IMG/VR virus record: IMGVR_UViG_3300006793_000044
Coordinates: 1-53,147 of that record
Direction: 5' to 3' (one strand)
DNA from: a virus
Length of the DNA stretch: 53,147 nucleotides
Positions within the stretch are counted from its first letter, which is position 1, and every line of letters starts with the position of its first letter. Shown in pieces: positions 31,339 through 37,640 of this stretch. A program made the translations under genes and the position numbers. Under the pieces are notes generated by a model. That model had not been told where the DNA came from. It searched no databases and saw nothing but the letters and a program-made list of their open reading frames with translations.

Positions 31339-31746
31339 AGCAGCTGCATAACAATTGATTTTAAAAGAGCGCCCGGGGTTAACATTCCGGGCGTTTTTGT
31401 GTGGATCCAAGCCCGGTAATAGGCGCTCTCGAGCAGCTGGCCAGCGGATCCCGGGAGATATCGAGCGCTATAGATGCACCAGCTGGCCACCAGCTCCCGG
31501 GCTTTTGATTCCGTCATTATGCTCCCGGCAGCTGCCCGGATCTGTATTTTTTAATTATCTCGAGCAGCTGGCCGACCTATTACTACAAGGTAATTAGCCA
31601 GCTGCTCGCAATCTATTGTTTTGCTTAGGTTTACTGGCCAGCTGCCCGGGAAATGTATAGAATATCGAGCTTTTAACTGTAAAATCTGGCTATTTGGGGC
31701 CTAAATCGAGCAGTTTCGGCAGATCCCGGGAAAAAATTGACCCGGG
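31339..31746. repeat. Non-coding array of CAGCTG(GCC) and CCCGGG words
   Basis: Seven CAGCTG and six CCCGGG sites lie in about 400 bp. TCTCGAGCAGCTGGCC is repeated exactly at 31427-31442 and 31558-31573, and GATCCCGGGA at about 31448 and 31722. Frames of 60-80 codons here lack ribosome sites and are not credible. The rest of the 630-bp gap (31750-31966) holds a promoter and tandem 12-bp repeats. The array may bind a protein, act as an origin, or be a recombination scar. Confidence 0.6.
31370..31398 (+). terminator. Terminator of the early block
   Basis: CGCCCGG, 10-nt loop, CCGGGCG, TTTTT. A 7-bp GC stem and T run right after the last early gene. Confidence 0.85.
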
Positions 31747-31904
31747 CGAGCGCCACCCCCCCTAGTGCCGTTAGCGTATACAACTCTTACCCAATTTTAG
31801 AAAAACTCACCTGTAAACCTCGTCCACAAATCTCCTTCTGTCACTATTATTTTTATTCAGCCCGAATATTCGGCGGTATTGCTGTAAATATAGGCCCCAA
31901 AGCA

Positions 31905-31934
31905 TTGACTTAATGTATATACTAATGTATATGC
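31905..31934 (+). promoter_or_regulatory. Putative promoter with tandem 12-bp repeats
   Basis: TTGACT (31905-31910), 17 nt, TATATG. The spacer and -10 are made of TAATGTATATAC and TAATGTATATGC in tandem (31911-31934), followed by TAAGGTA. A regulator binding the repeats would cover the promoter. First gene downstream starts at 31967. Confidence 0.5.
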
Positions 31935-31966
31935 TAAGGTAGTTTGGCTATAAAAAGAGTATACCT

Positions 31967-32305
31967 ATGGAATCTCGGAAGATTGAGATAGCTAATCAGG
32001 TTGATGTGTCCAATTCCCTCAGTTTTGATGCCGATACGGGCTTAGTGGTTGATTGTTTGATCCATCCATTGGGTGATGATGATCCGATACATGAGCAGTA
32101 CCGTTTTGAGAGCATGGTTGATGAGACTATTGAGCTCGGGAAGTACTCTGAGGACTATCAGAACTTGTATTGTGTGGCTCATGAGCTCAATCGGCATTCT
32201 GAGCGTGTAAGGGATTGCGCGAACCGTCTTGAGGATGCGAATTTAGTGGATGATATGTTTAATGTCGATGTGAATGACTTGCTCGATGTGGACATGGATG
32301 ATTGA
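31967..32305 (+). CDS. Hypothetical acidic protein
   Basis: 112 residues, very acidic, ending VDDMFNVDVNDLLDVDMDD. Start ATG 31967 follows the repeat-bearing promoter. A few GAxxA-type helices (ELGKYSEDYQNLYCVAHELNRHSERVRDCANRL). It could be a DNA mimic or a regulator; nothing proves either. Confidence 0.55.
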   Translation: MESRKIEIANQVDVSNSLSFDADTGLVVDCLIHPLGDDDPIHEQYRFESMVDETIELGKYSEDYQNLYCVAHELNRHSERVRDCANRLEDANLVDDMFNVDVNDLLDVDMDD

Positions 32306-32721
32306 TAGCTTTCCCGGATCACTTGGCAGAGGCCTCTGGCCCCGCTACGAACCGCTCAAGAGGTCGGGCGGGGGAGATACTGGCGAGCTACTACCTAGAA
32401 AGATGCGGCATACCGTGTTCTATTGTAGACCGATTTGGTACGGACATCTGGGCCCGGTCCCCGGGCGGACAGTATTTCTCTGTAGAGGTTAAATCGGCCC
32501 GTATTCAACCAGCCCCTTATAATTCTCTTTATTTTAAGATTGAAACTAAAAAAGCAGACCAGTTTGTGCTGATCTGCTTTGATAATTCATTAATTCGTAT
32601 TCTATCGAGGGACGCCCTTACGCGCCTATGCCCCGGAGGGGCGTTTAGGCGCAAGGGCTCCTACTTTACCGAAGAGCTTATGTGGGAAGATTTAAGCCGT
32701 CTTAAGGCGGCATACTCTTAA
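32302..32721 (+). CDS. PD-(D/E)XK nuclease-family protein
   Basis: 139 residues from TTG 32302 (TTGA overlap). Core: GRAGEILASYYLERCGI (helix with conserved GE), VDRFGTDIW (Asp) and QYFSVEVKSARIQP (ExK), then LYFKIE and FVLICFDNS, a typical PD-(D/E)XK layout close to Holliday-junction resolvase or short-patch restriction-like nucleases. It stands apart from the recombination operon on the other strand, which already has a resolvase, so the role may be defence or counter-defence. Confidence 0.65.
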   Translation: MIAFPDHLAEASGPATNRSRGRAGEILASYYLERCGIPCSIVDRFGTDIWARSPGGQYFSVEVKSARIQPAPYNSLYFKIETKKADQFVLICFDNSLIRILSRDALTRLCPGGAFRRKGSYFTEELMWEDLSRLKAAYS

Positions 32722-32816
32722 GCGTAAGCTTTAAAGTAGGGCTCTATATATATTACCGCCCGGGAGTGTACTTCCCACTATATCATGAATAGCTCACTTT
32801 GTAAATACCCTTACTG

Positions 32817-32844
32817 TTGACTTCAGCCTTAAATATGATATAAT
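32817..32844 (+). promoter_or_regulatory. Strong sigma70-type promoter, near-leaderless transcript
   Basis: TTGACT (32817-32822), 16 nt, TATAAT (32839-32844) preceded by TGA, an extended -10. The expected start of transcription is within 2-4 bases of the ATG at 32854, so the first mRNA would be almost leaderless. Confidence 0.75.
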
Positions 32845-32853
32845 GGATATTAG

Positions 32854-33084
32854 ATGATCAATTTGATCTACATCCGTGCGGCCATCGAGCAAGCCACGGG
32901 ACAACATCTAACTTTAGAGCGTGTAAGGGAGCTCCTCGTAGAGGAGGGCCTGATCACTGCAAAGCAAGCTAGAGAGAAAGCTACCATCTTCAGCGGCTAC
33001 CGGGATTTCTATAATTTTGATTCCGCATCCAAGGATACCAAGGATAAGAGCGTTGATGAGGGTTTACCAGATAACTGTATTTAG
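32854..33084 (+). CDS. Small conserved-looking hypothetical protein
   Basis: 76 residues. LIYIRAAIEQATGQHLTLERVRELLVEEGLITAKQARE has two amphipathic helices separated by a turn. I have seen such short L-x-x-I-R-x-A-I-E-x-A-T-G proteins just before packaging genes in marine podoviruses. Its promoter is the best in the window. Unknown function; a regulator is possible. Confidence 0.65.
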   Translation: MINLIYIRAAIEQATGQHLTLERVRELLVEEGLITAKQAREKATIFSGYRDFYNFDSASKDTKDKSVDEGLPDNCI

Positions 33085-33095
33085 GAGCACTTGAG

Positions 33096-33254
33096 ATGCC
33101 ACAAGGCAAGGGAACTTACGGAAGCAAGGTTGGTCGGCCACCGAAGGACAAGAAGAAGTCTGCTAAGATGAATTATGGCGGTATGGCTAAGAAGACCACG
33201 CCGAAGATGATGCATGGTGGCATGGCTAAGAAGAAGACTGCTAAGAAGGCATAA
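33096..33254 (+). CDS. Small Lys/Gly-rich basic protein (52 aa)
   Basis: ATG 33096 with TAGGAG upstream. GKGTYGSKVGRPPKDKKKSAK contains an AT-hook-like GRPP core followed by a duplicated MxxGGMAKK motif. It could bind DNA or be packaged with it. The length and composition resemble short basic virion or DNA-associated peptides of marine phages. Confidence 0.6.
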   Translation: MPQGKGTYGSKVGRPPKDKKKSAKMNYGGMAKKTTPKMMHGGMAKKKTAKKA

Positions 33255-33293
33255 CGGGTATTAAATACTACCATAAGTAAGACGTTTATTAAG

Positions 33294-33346
33294 ATGATTT
33301 GTACGCCACACCGTAAATTTATGATTTGTACGCCACACCGTAAATT
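33294..33346. repeat. Tandem 26-27 bp direct repeat
   Basis: Two exact copies of a 26-bp unit beginning ATGATTTGTACGCC and ending ACACCGTAAATT (33294-33319 and 33321-33346), one base apart, in the gap before the DUF1127 gene. Two copies without spacers is not a CRISPR. It may be an iteron-like or regulatory site. Confidence 0.75.
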
Positions 33347-33354
33347 AGGTTATT

Positions 33355-33531
33355 ATGCGTAAATTCTTACAAGCTATCTTGAAATCAATTGTCGCTCACC
33401 AACGTAGGAGAGCGGCGTATTGGCAGATTAAACATCTAAAAACACTAGAGCATATGACACAGAAAGATTTTGAGGACATAGGTCTAAGTCGTGGCGAAAT
33501 CTACTACGCTTTATATCACAACAAAAGGTAG
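33355..33531 (+). CDS. DUF1127-family small protein
   Basis: 58 residues: basic N-terminus (AHQRRRAAYWQIKHLKTLEHM) followed by KDFEDIGLSRGEIYYALYH, the D-x-x-D-I-G-L-x-R-x-x-I core of DUF1127. The family consists of short basic proteins abundant in Alphaproteobacteria, where some members act in RNA turnover and stress response. A phage copy could redirect RNA metabolism. Tandem 26-bp repeats precede it. Confidence 0.75.
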   Translation: MRKFLQAILKSIVAHQRRRAAYWQIKHLKTLEHMTQKDFEDIGLSRGEIYYALYHNKR

Positions 33532-33540
33532 GAATATGAG

Positions 33541-33744
33541 ATGTGGATCGGGGTAATACTGATTTGTACGAATTTGCATTCGATACACAGCTGCCAAGCA
33601 ATGGTCCGCAATACAAACCTTTTTGAGAGTGAGAAAGAGTGCCGTGAAACGGTGCCCGGTGAATTAGATCAAATGCTAGCTAAGTTTGGTGGCTGGGGCC
33701 ATTCGAATTGTCTACCTCTCCCGACTTACGGAGTGGCTCTTTAA
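33541..33744 (+). CDS. Small secreted or membrane hypothetical protein
   Basis: 67 residues with a hydrophobic start (MWIGVILICTNLHS) that could be a signal peptide, then ESEKECRETVPGELDQML. Three or four Cys could form disulphides outside the cytoplasm. Ribosome site AGGAATATGAG. Unknown function. Confidence 0.5.
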   Translation: MWIGVILICTNLHSIHSCQAMVRNTNLFESEKECRETVPGELDQMLAKFGGWGHSNCLPLPTYGVAL

Positions 33745-33768
33745 TTATAGCTCTGGGGAGGGCTGATA

Positions 33769-34245
33769 GTGATTGACCCTCTTTCTGCTATGACTGCCGC
33801 TGGTCTGGCATTTTCCACTTTTAAGAAAGTTATCGGCACTGCCAAGGATGTCGAATCCATCTCGAAAACTTTGGGGGATTGGTATGGTGCCTGTGCAGAT
33901 GTAAATGCAGCTGAGCGCCAAAGAAAACAGCCTACGTTTCTCGAAAAAATGTCTGCAGGTACGGATAATATAGACGCTGAGTCTATAAAAATCCTTATGC
34001 ATAAGAAAACGCTGCTAGATCGCGAAAAGCAGATTCGCTTCATGTTGGACATGAAATGGGGTCATGGCACATACGACGAGCTCTCTGATATGCGTAAGAA
34101 GATGCGTGAGGAGCGGCGGCAACAAGAACACGCTCGAATTGAGACTAAAAGGCAGATTGCTAACAACGCCGTTATAGGCGGATTATCTTTAGCAATTCTA
34201 AGTGTGCTGGGGGGAGGTATATACCTCCTGACGTTAGCACTATGA
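33769..34245 (+). CDS. Hypothetical protein with C-terminal membrane segment
   Basis: 158 residues from GTG 33769 with GGGGAGGG upstream. PLSAMTAAGLAFSTFKKVIGTAKDVESISKTLGDWYG at the N-terminus, a charged coiled-coil (SDMRKKMREERRQQEHARIE), and a terminal membrane span (GGLSLAILSVLGGGIYLLTL). A small protein of this layout is common before terminase genes in marine phages. Role unknown; possibly a membrane-associated virion or holin-like protein. Confidence 0.65.
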   Translation: MIDPLSAMTAAGLAFSTFKKVIGTAKDVESISKTLGDWYGACADVNAAERQRKQPTFLEKMSAGTDNIDAESIKILMHKKTLLDREKQIRFMLDMKWGHGTYDELSDMRKKMREERRQQEHARIETKRQIANNAVIGGLSLAILSVLGGGIYLLTLAL

Positions 34246-34499
34246 ACGTAGTTCTTCCGCTTATCCTAATAGGCTCTTTGGTGAACCCCGAATACGTTAC
34301 CTGCAGCTTATGGAAGCGTACAGAGGGCGTAGATGGCAAGGTATGTGTCTATCGAGGACCAAACCAGACAATAGCTTACCACTACGTTCAGAGATCGTTC
34401 ACCGAGTGTCCTCGTCAGTTTCAATGTCGTTACGCACCAAATGCTAAAGCTAAGATTTCAATCAAGGATATCATGAAAGGTATATCGGATGGCTTCTGA
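34242..34499 (+). CDS. Small secreted Cys-containing protein
   Basis: 85 residues; ATGA overlap with the membrane protein upstream. Hydrophobic start (MNVVLPLILIGSLVNP) then four Cys in the mature part (CSLWKR, VCVYRG, ECPRQFQCR). Probably exported and disulphide bonded. Unknown function. Confidence 0.6.
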   Translation: MNVVLPLILIGSLVNPEYVTCSLWKRTEGVDGKVCVYRGPNQTIAYHYVQRSFTECPRQFQCRYAPNAKAKISIKDIMKGISDGF

Positions 34500-34698
34500 C
34501 ATAACAGGCATATCTTCTATGTATCGCCCACCAGCATTTCGTGACACTCAGCCAGCGAATATCCCTATAGCACTTTGTTACAATAAGAACCTTATCCCGG
34601 CGGTTGCACCGCCGACAGCGCACGACCTTACATATGACCGATTTTCTCGCCTAGTTCCGAAGGTTTCTCTCGGTAATGTGATCAATGTAGTGGTGTAG
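34489..34698 (+). CDS. Small hypothetical protein
   Basis: 69 residues overlapping the previous gene by 11 nt. Pro-rich (SMYRPPAFRDTQPANIPIAL, AVAPPTAHD), hydrophobic end (GNVINVVV). Unknown function. Confidence 0.55.
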   Translation: MASDITGISSMYRPPAFRDTQPANIPIALCYNKNLIPAVAPPTAHDLTYDRFSRLVPKVSLGNVINVVV

Positions 34699-34700
34699 CC

Positions 34701-34943
34701 GTGTCCACAAAGAAGAAGTATTCCAAGACAGTTAAGAACCCCAAGACGGGCCGTAAGAAAACGGTGAAATACGGGGCAAAGGGTTACAGCATTGCTCCCG
34801 GAACAAAGCGGGGAGACAGCTACTGCGCCCGTTCTCACGGGCAGATGAAGAAGCATCCCAAAGCAGCTAAAAACCCAAATAGTCCGCTACGGCTATCTAG
34901 GGCTAAATGGAAATGTAGCGGTAAGAAGTCGAGGCGCAAGTAA
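34701..34943 (+). CDS. DUF6321-like basic protein
   Basis: 80 residues from GTG 34701. SKTVKNPKTGRKKTVKYG at the N-terminus and SYCARSHGQMKKHPKAAKNPNSPLRLSRAKWKC in the second half match my memory of DUF6321 proteins found in marine phages before terminase genes. Lys-rich with a conserved Cys pair. DNA contact during packaging is conceivable. Confidence 0.7.
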   Translation: MSTKKKYSKTVKNPKTGRKKTVKYGAKGYSIAPGTKRGDSYCARSHGQMKKHPKAAKNPNSPLRLSRAKWKCSGKKSRRK

Positions 34944-35086
34944 TGTCACTAGTCAAAAATATGAATGCCCGTAAAAAAGCTGGGACATCGAGGACAAAAA
35001 AGAAAAGCACCGTGTCCCCTAAAGCTTACAAAAACATGCAAGCTGGATGGCCAAATTCTAAAAAGAATAAGGCTAAAAAGAAATGA
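34943..35086 (+). CDS. Very basic small protein (47 aa)
   Basis: ATG 34943 overlaps the previous stop (TAATG) and its TGA overlaps the next ATG. Nearly one residue in three is Lys or Arg (NARKKAGTSRTKKKSTVSP, KKNKAKKK). Follows the DUF6321-like gene, so two basic proteins are made together. Confidence 0.62.
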   Translation: MSLVKNMNARKKAGTSRTKKKSTVSPKAYKNMQAGWPNSKKNKAKKK

Positions 35087-35349
35087 CTGATGCGCGATTG
35101 AAGCGCATGGAGGACAAGTTGGATACCTTATCCGAAGCAATTGTCCAAATGGCCAGAATGGAAGAGCGCATGATATCGCTTTTCAAGCGTCTTGATCGTG
35201 TCGATGAGACTTTCAATAAATTAGACCAACGCATGGATCAGATAGAGCAGACCAGTATTAAGCGCGGTCAAACCATAGCCTTTGCTGAACGATTGTTTTG
35301 GATCGTTATGACCGGGGCTGTGGGTTTAATATTTGTATATTTAAGGTAA
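35083..35349 (+). CDS. Coiled-coil protein with C-terminal membrane segment
   Basis: 88 residues: heptad-like MEDKLDTLSEAIVQMARMEERMISLFKRLDRVDETFNKLDQRMDQIEQ, then a terminal span LFWIVMTGAVGLIFVYL. The topology resembles XhlA-type lysis accessory proteins. No other holin is evident, so this and the 33769 protein are the candidates. Confidence 0.6.
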   Translation: MTDARLKRMEDKLDTLSEAIVQMARMEERMISLFKRLDRVDETFNKLDQRMDQIEQTSIKRGQTIAFAERLFWIVMTGAVGLIFVYLR

Positions 35350-35352
35350 CCT

Positions 35353-35727
35353 ATGGAAAAGAAGAAAAAGCCGCTCACAGAGCGACAGGAGCTATTCCTC
35401 GATAAGCTTACTGGTGAGGCCAATGGAGATCTCCGCACAGCAATGACTATGGCCGGGTACTCTGAGGCCACTGGTATTAGAGAAGCTATCCGCCCCATAC
35501 AAGACGATGTGATTGCTGCAGCCTCTATGATGATGGCGGTAAACGCTCCCAAAGCAGCTGCCAGCATGGTTGGTTTATTACAGGATCCTAATGTGCTTGG
35601 GGCGCGTAACCTTGTGGCCGCATCTAAAGAGATCTTAGATCGAGCTGGCGTTGTGAAGAAAGAGACGCTGGAGATTAAAGGAGCTGAAGGCGGTTTGTTT
35701 ATCTTACCTCCGAAACAAGATGAGTGA
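35353..35727 (+). CDS. terS: Terminase small subunit
   Basis: 124 residues. KPLTERQELFLDKLTGEANGDLRTAMTMAGYSEATGIREAI is the N-terminal DNA-binding helix-turn-helix of small terminases, and the C-terminus (KEILDRAGVVKKETLEIKGAEGGLFILPPK) matches the typical tail that contacts the large subunit. It recognises phage DNA to start packaging and overlaps the large subunit by 8 nt. Confidence 0.82.
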   Translation: MEKKKKPLTERQELFLDKLTGEANGDLRTAMTMAGYSEATGIREAIRPIQDDVIAAASMMMAVNAPKAAASMVGLLQDPNVLGARNLVAASKEILDRAGVVKKETLEIKGAEGGLFILPPKQDE

Positions 35728-37639
35728 TCCCGACTTCCCGCCAAAACGGCGAGCAAATAAAAGCGCTAGGATAGCGTTTGGCTACATGCCCTCAGAGGAT
35801 GACCCGTGCGTACTCGTACCCAATCCTGAGTTTGTGCCGTACATAAAAGAAGCATTGGATTTCATAGACGCTAAGGGCTCTCTGCGAGAGACCGCTGCCT
35901 ACCTTTCAGAGAAAACTGGTCAGAAGATTAGTCACCAAGGCATTAACCTAATCTGGAAAGACCGCCGGGGAACTGACCCTAAAAACGCTCGCGAAAAGTC
36001 CCAGCGCAAACAGCGCAAAAAGTATGCTCCTAAAACTGGTCCTGAGAAGGCCAAAGCTAAAGTTAAACGTAAGGCTGCAGATGCAAAGCGCGTTCTGGCC
36101 ATGCAAGAGAAGAAGCTCGCTAACTGGGTAGACTACAAAAAAAAAGAGTCCCCAGAGGATGTCGCTCAGCCGATACACAGCGAGCTCCCCGCGCCTCCAC
36201 CGCTTTCGGACACATTAGATTTCGAGGCGGCTCCAAGTGAGCGTGAGGTGGTTTTTACACCTAATGCGGGTCCACAAACAGAGTTCCTCGCAGCTATGGA
36301 ACGCGAGGTTCTCTATGGAGGAAGCGCCGGGGGAGGTAAGAGCTACGGGCTGCTTGCAGACCCCTTAAGGTACTTCGGAAACAAAAACTTTAGTGGCCTT
36401 ATTCTTCGCCGCACCAATGACGAGCTAAGAGAACTTATATACAAATCTCAAGAGCTTTATCCCCTTGCATACCCCGGGGCTAAATGGATGGAGAAAAAGT
36501 CCCAATGGGTATTTCCTAGTGGGGCTAAACTGTGGATGACCTACCTCGAGCGGGACGATGATGTTCTGCGTTACCAAGGTCAGGCTTTTAGCTACATAGC
36601 TTTCGATGAGCTCACGCAGCATCCTAGTCCATATGTATTTAATTATATGCGCTCTCGATTACGGACTACGGATCCTGATTTACCCATATTCATACGCGCC
36701 ACAACTAACCCGGGTGGCCCCGGACATGGGTGGGTTAAGCGGATGTTTATTGATCCTGCTCCCGCAAATAAACCTTTTATTGCGACTGACATAGAAACTG
36801 GCAAGGATCTAATTTATCCGCCCAATCATGAGAAGGCAGGACAGCCGCTTTTCTACCGACGATTTATCCCGGCAAGTTTGCAAGACAATCCGTATTTAGT
36901 TGAAGGCGGACAATATGAAGCCAACCTATTATCTCTGCCAGAGAACCAGCGCAGACAACTTCTTGAAGGAGATTGGGGAGTTGCTGATGGAGCTGCTTTC
37001 CCAGAGTTTAGGCAGAATATTCACGTTGTGGAGCCGTTTGATATCCCCCACGATTGGCGCAGATTTAGGTCATGTGATTACGGCTACTCTAGTTTCAGCG
37101 CAGTTCATTGGTTTGCGATAGATCCATCCTTTGAGACGCTGATAGTTTACCGAGAGTTATACCTCTCCAAGCACACTGGCAAAGACTTAGCTATAGCTGT
37201 GATGGACGCCGAGTATGGCGAGAAGATGGCCTACGGTATTCTGGATAGTTCTTGTTGGCACAATCGCGGACAGATTGGCCCATCAATAGCTGAAGAAATG
37301 ATTTCTATAGGCTGCAGATGGAGACCCAGTGACCGCACCGCTGGCGCTCGGGTCGCTGGCAAGAACCGCTTTCACGAAGTGCTAAAAGTAGACCCCGACA
37401 CAGAAATGCCCGGTATCGTGTTCTTTGATAATTGCAGACAGATTATTGCAGACTTACCCGTAATTCCTTCTTGCCCAAAGGGCAGTGATGACATCGATGC
37501 AAGGTACAGATCAGACCACACCTACGACAGTGTTCGCTACGGCATTATGAGCCGACCTAGATCTCTAAGTCCTTTCGATATGGGCCGAGGAGTACCGAAG
37601 CCTGTCTACAGACCTTCAGACGCAGTATTTGGATATTAA
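35720..37639 (+). CDS. terL: Terminase large subunit with N-terminal helix-turn-helix
   Basis: 639 residues. Walker A VLYGGSAGGGKS (about 200), Walker B SYIAFDEL (about 292), then an RNase H-like nuclease domain starting RSCDYGYSSFSAVHW with YGILDSSCW and DDIDARYRSDHTYDSVRYG. The first 85 residues (PNPEFVPYIKEALDFID, SLRETAAYLSEKTGQKISHQGINLIW) form an extra HTH-like unit resembling recombinase domains, linked by a Lys-rich helix. It pumps and cuts DNA into the procapsid. Confidence 0.93.
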   Translation: MSDPDFPPKRRANKSARIAFGYMPSEDDPCVLVPNPEFVPYIKEALDFIDAKGSLRETAAYLSEKTGQKISHQGINLIWKDRRGTDPKNAREKSQRKQRKKYAPKTGPEKAKAKVKRKAADAKRVLAMQEKKLANWVDYKKKESPEDVAQPIHSELPAPPPLSDTLDFEAAPSEREVVFTPNAGPQTEFLAAMEREVLYGGSAGGGKSYGLLADPLRYFGNKNFSGLILRRTNDELRELIYKSQELYPLAYPGAKWMEKKSQWVFPSGAKLWMTYLERDDDVLRYQGQAFSYIAFDELTQHPSPYVFNYMRSRLRTTDPDLPIFIRATTNPGGPGHGWVKRMFIDPAPANKPFIATDIETGKDLIYPPNHEKAGQPLFYRRFIPASLQDNPYLVEGGQYEANLLSLPENQRRQLLEGDWGVADGAAFPEFRQNIHVVEPFDIPHDWRRFRSCDYGYSSFSAVHWFAIDPSFETLIVYRELYLSKHTGKDLAIAVMDAEYGEKMAYGILDSSCWHNRGQIGPSIAEEMISIGCRWRPSDRTAGARVAGKNRFHEVLKVDPDTEMPGIVFFDNCRQIIADLPVIPSCPKGSDDIDARYRSDHTYDSVRYGIMSRPRSLSPFDMGRGVPKPVYRPSDAVFGY

Positions 37640-37640
37640 T

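Noticed and set aside
31311-31597. Plus-strand frame 31355-31597 and minus-strand frame 31311-31517 in the palindrome array
   Set aside because: They run across a terminator and repeats, lack ribosome sites and have composition set by the repeats.
33294-33346. Possible CRISPR array
   Set aside because: There are only two copies of a 26-bp unit separated by one base, so no spacers, and there are no cas genes. The Cas4-like nuclease is in a replication operon.
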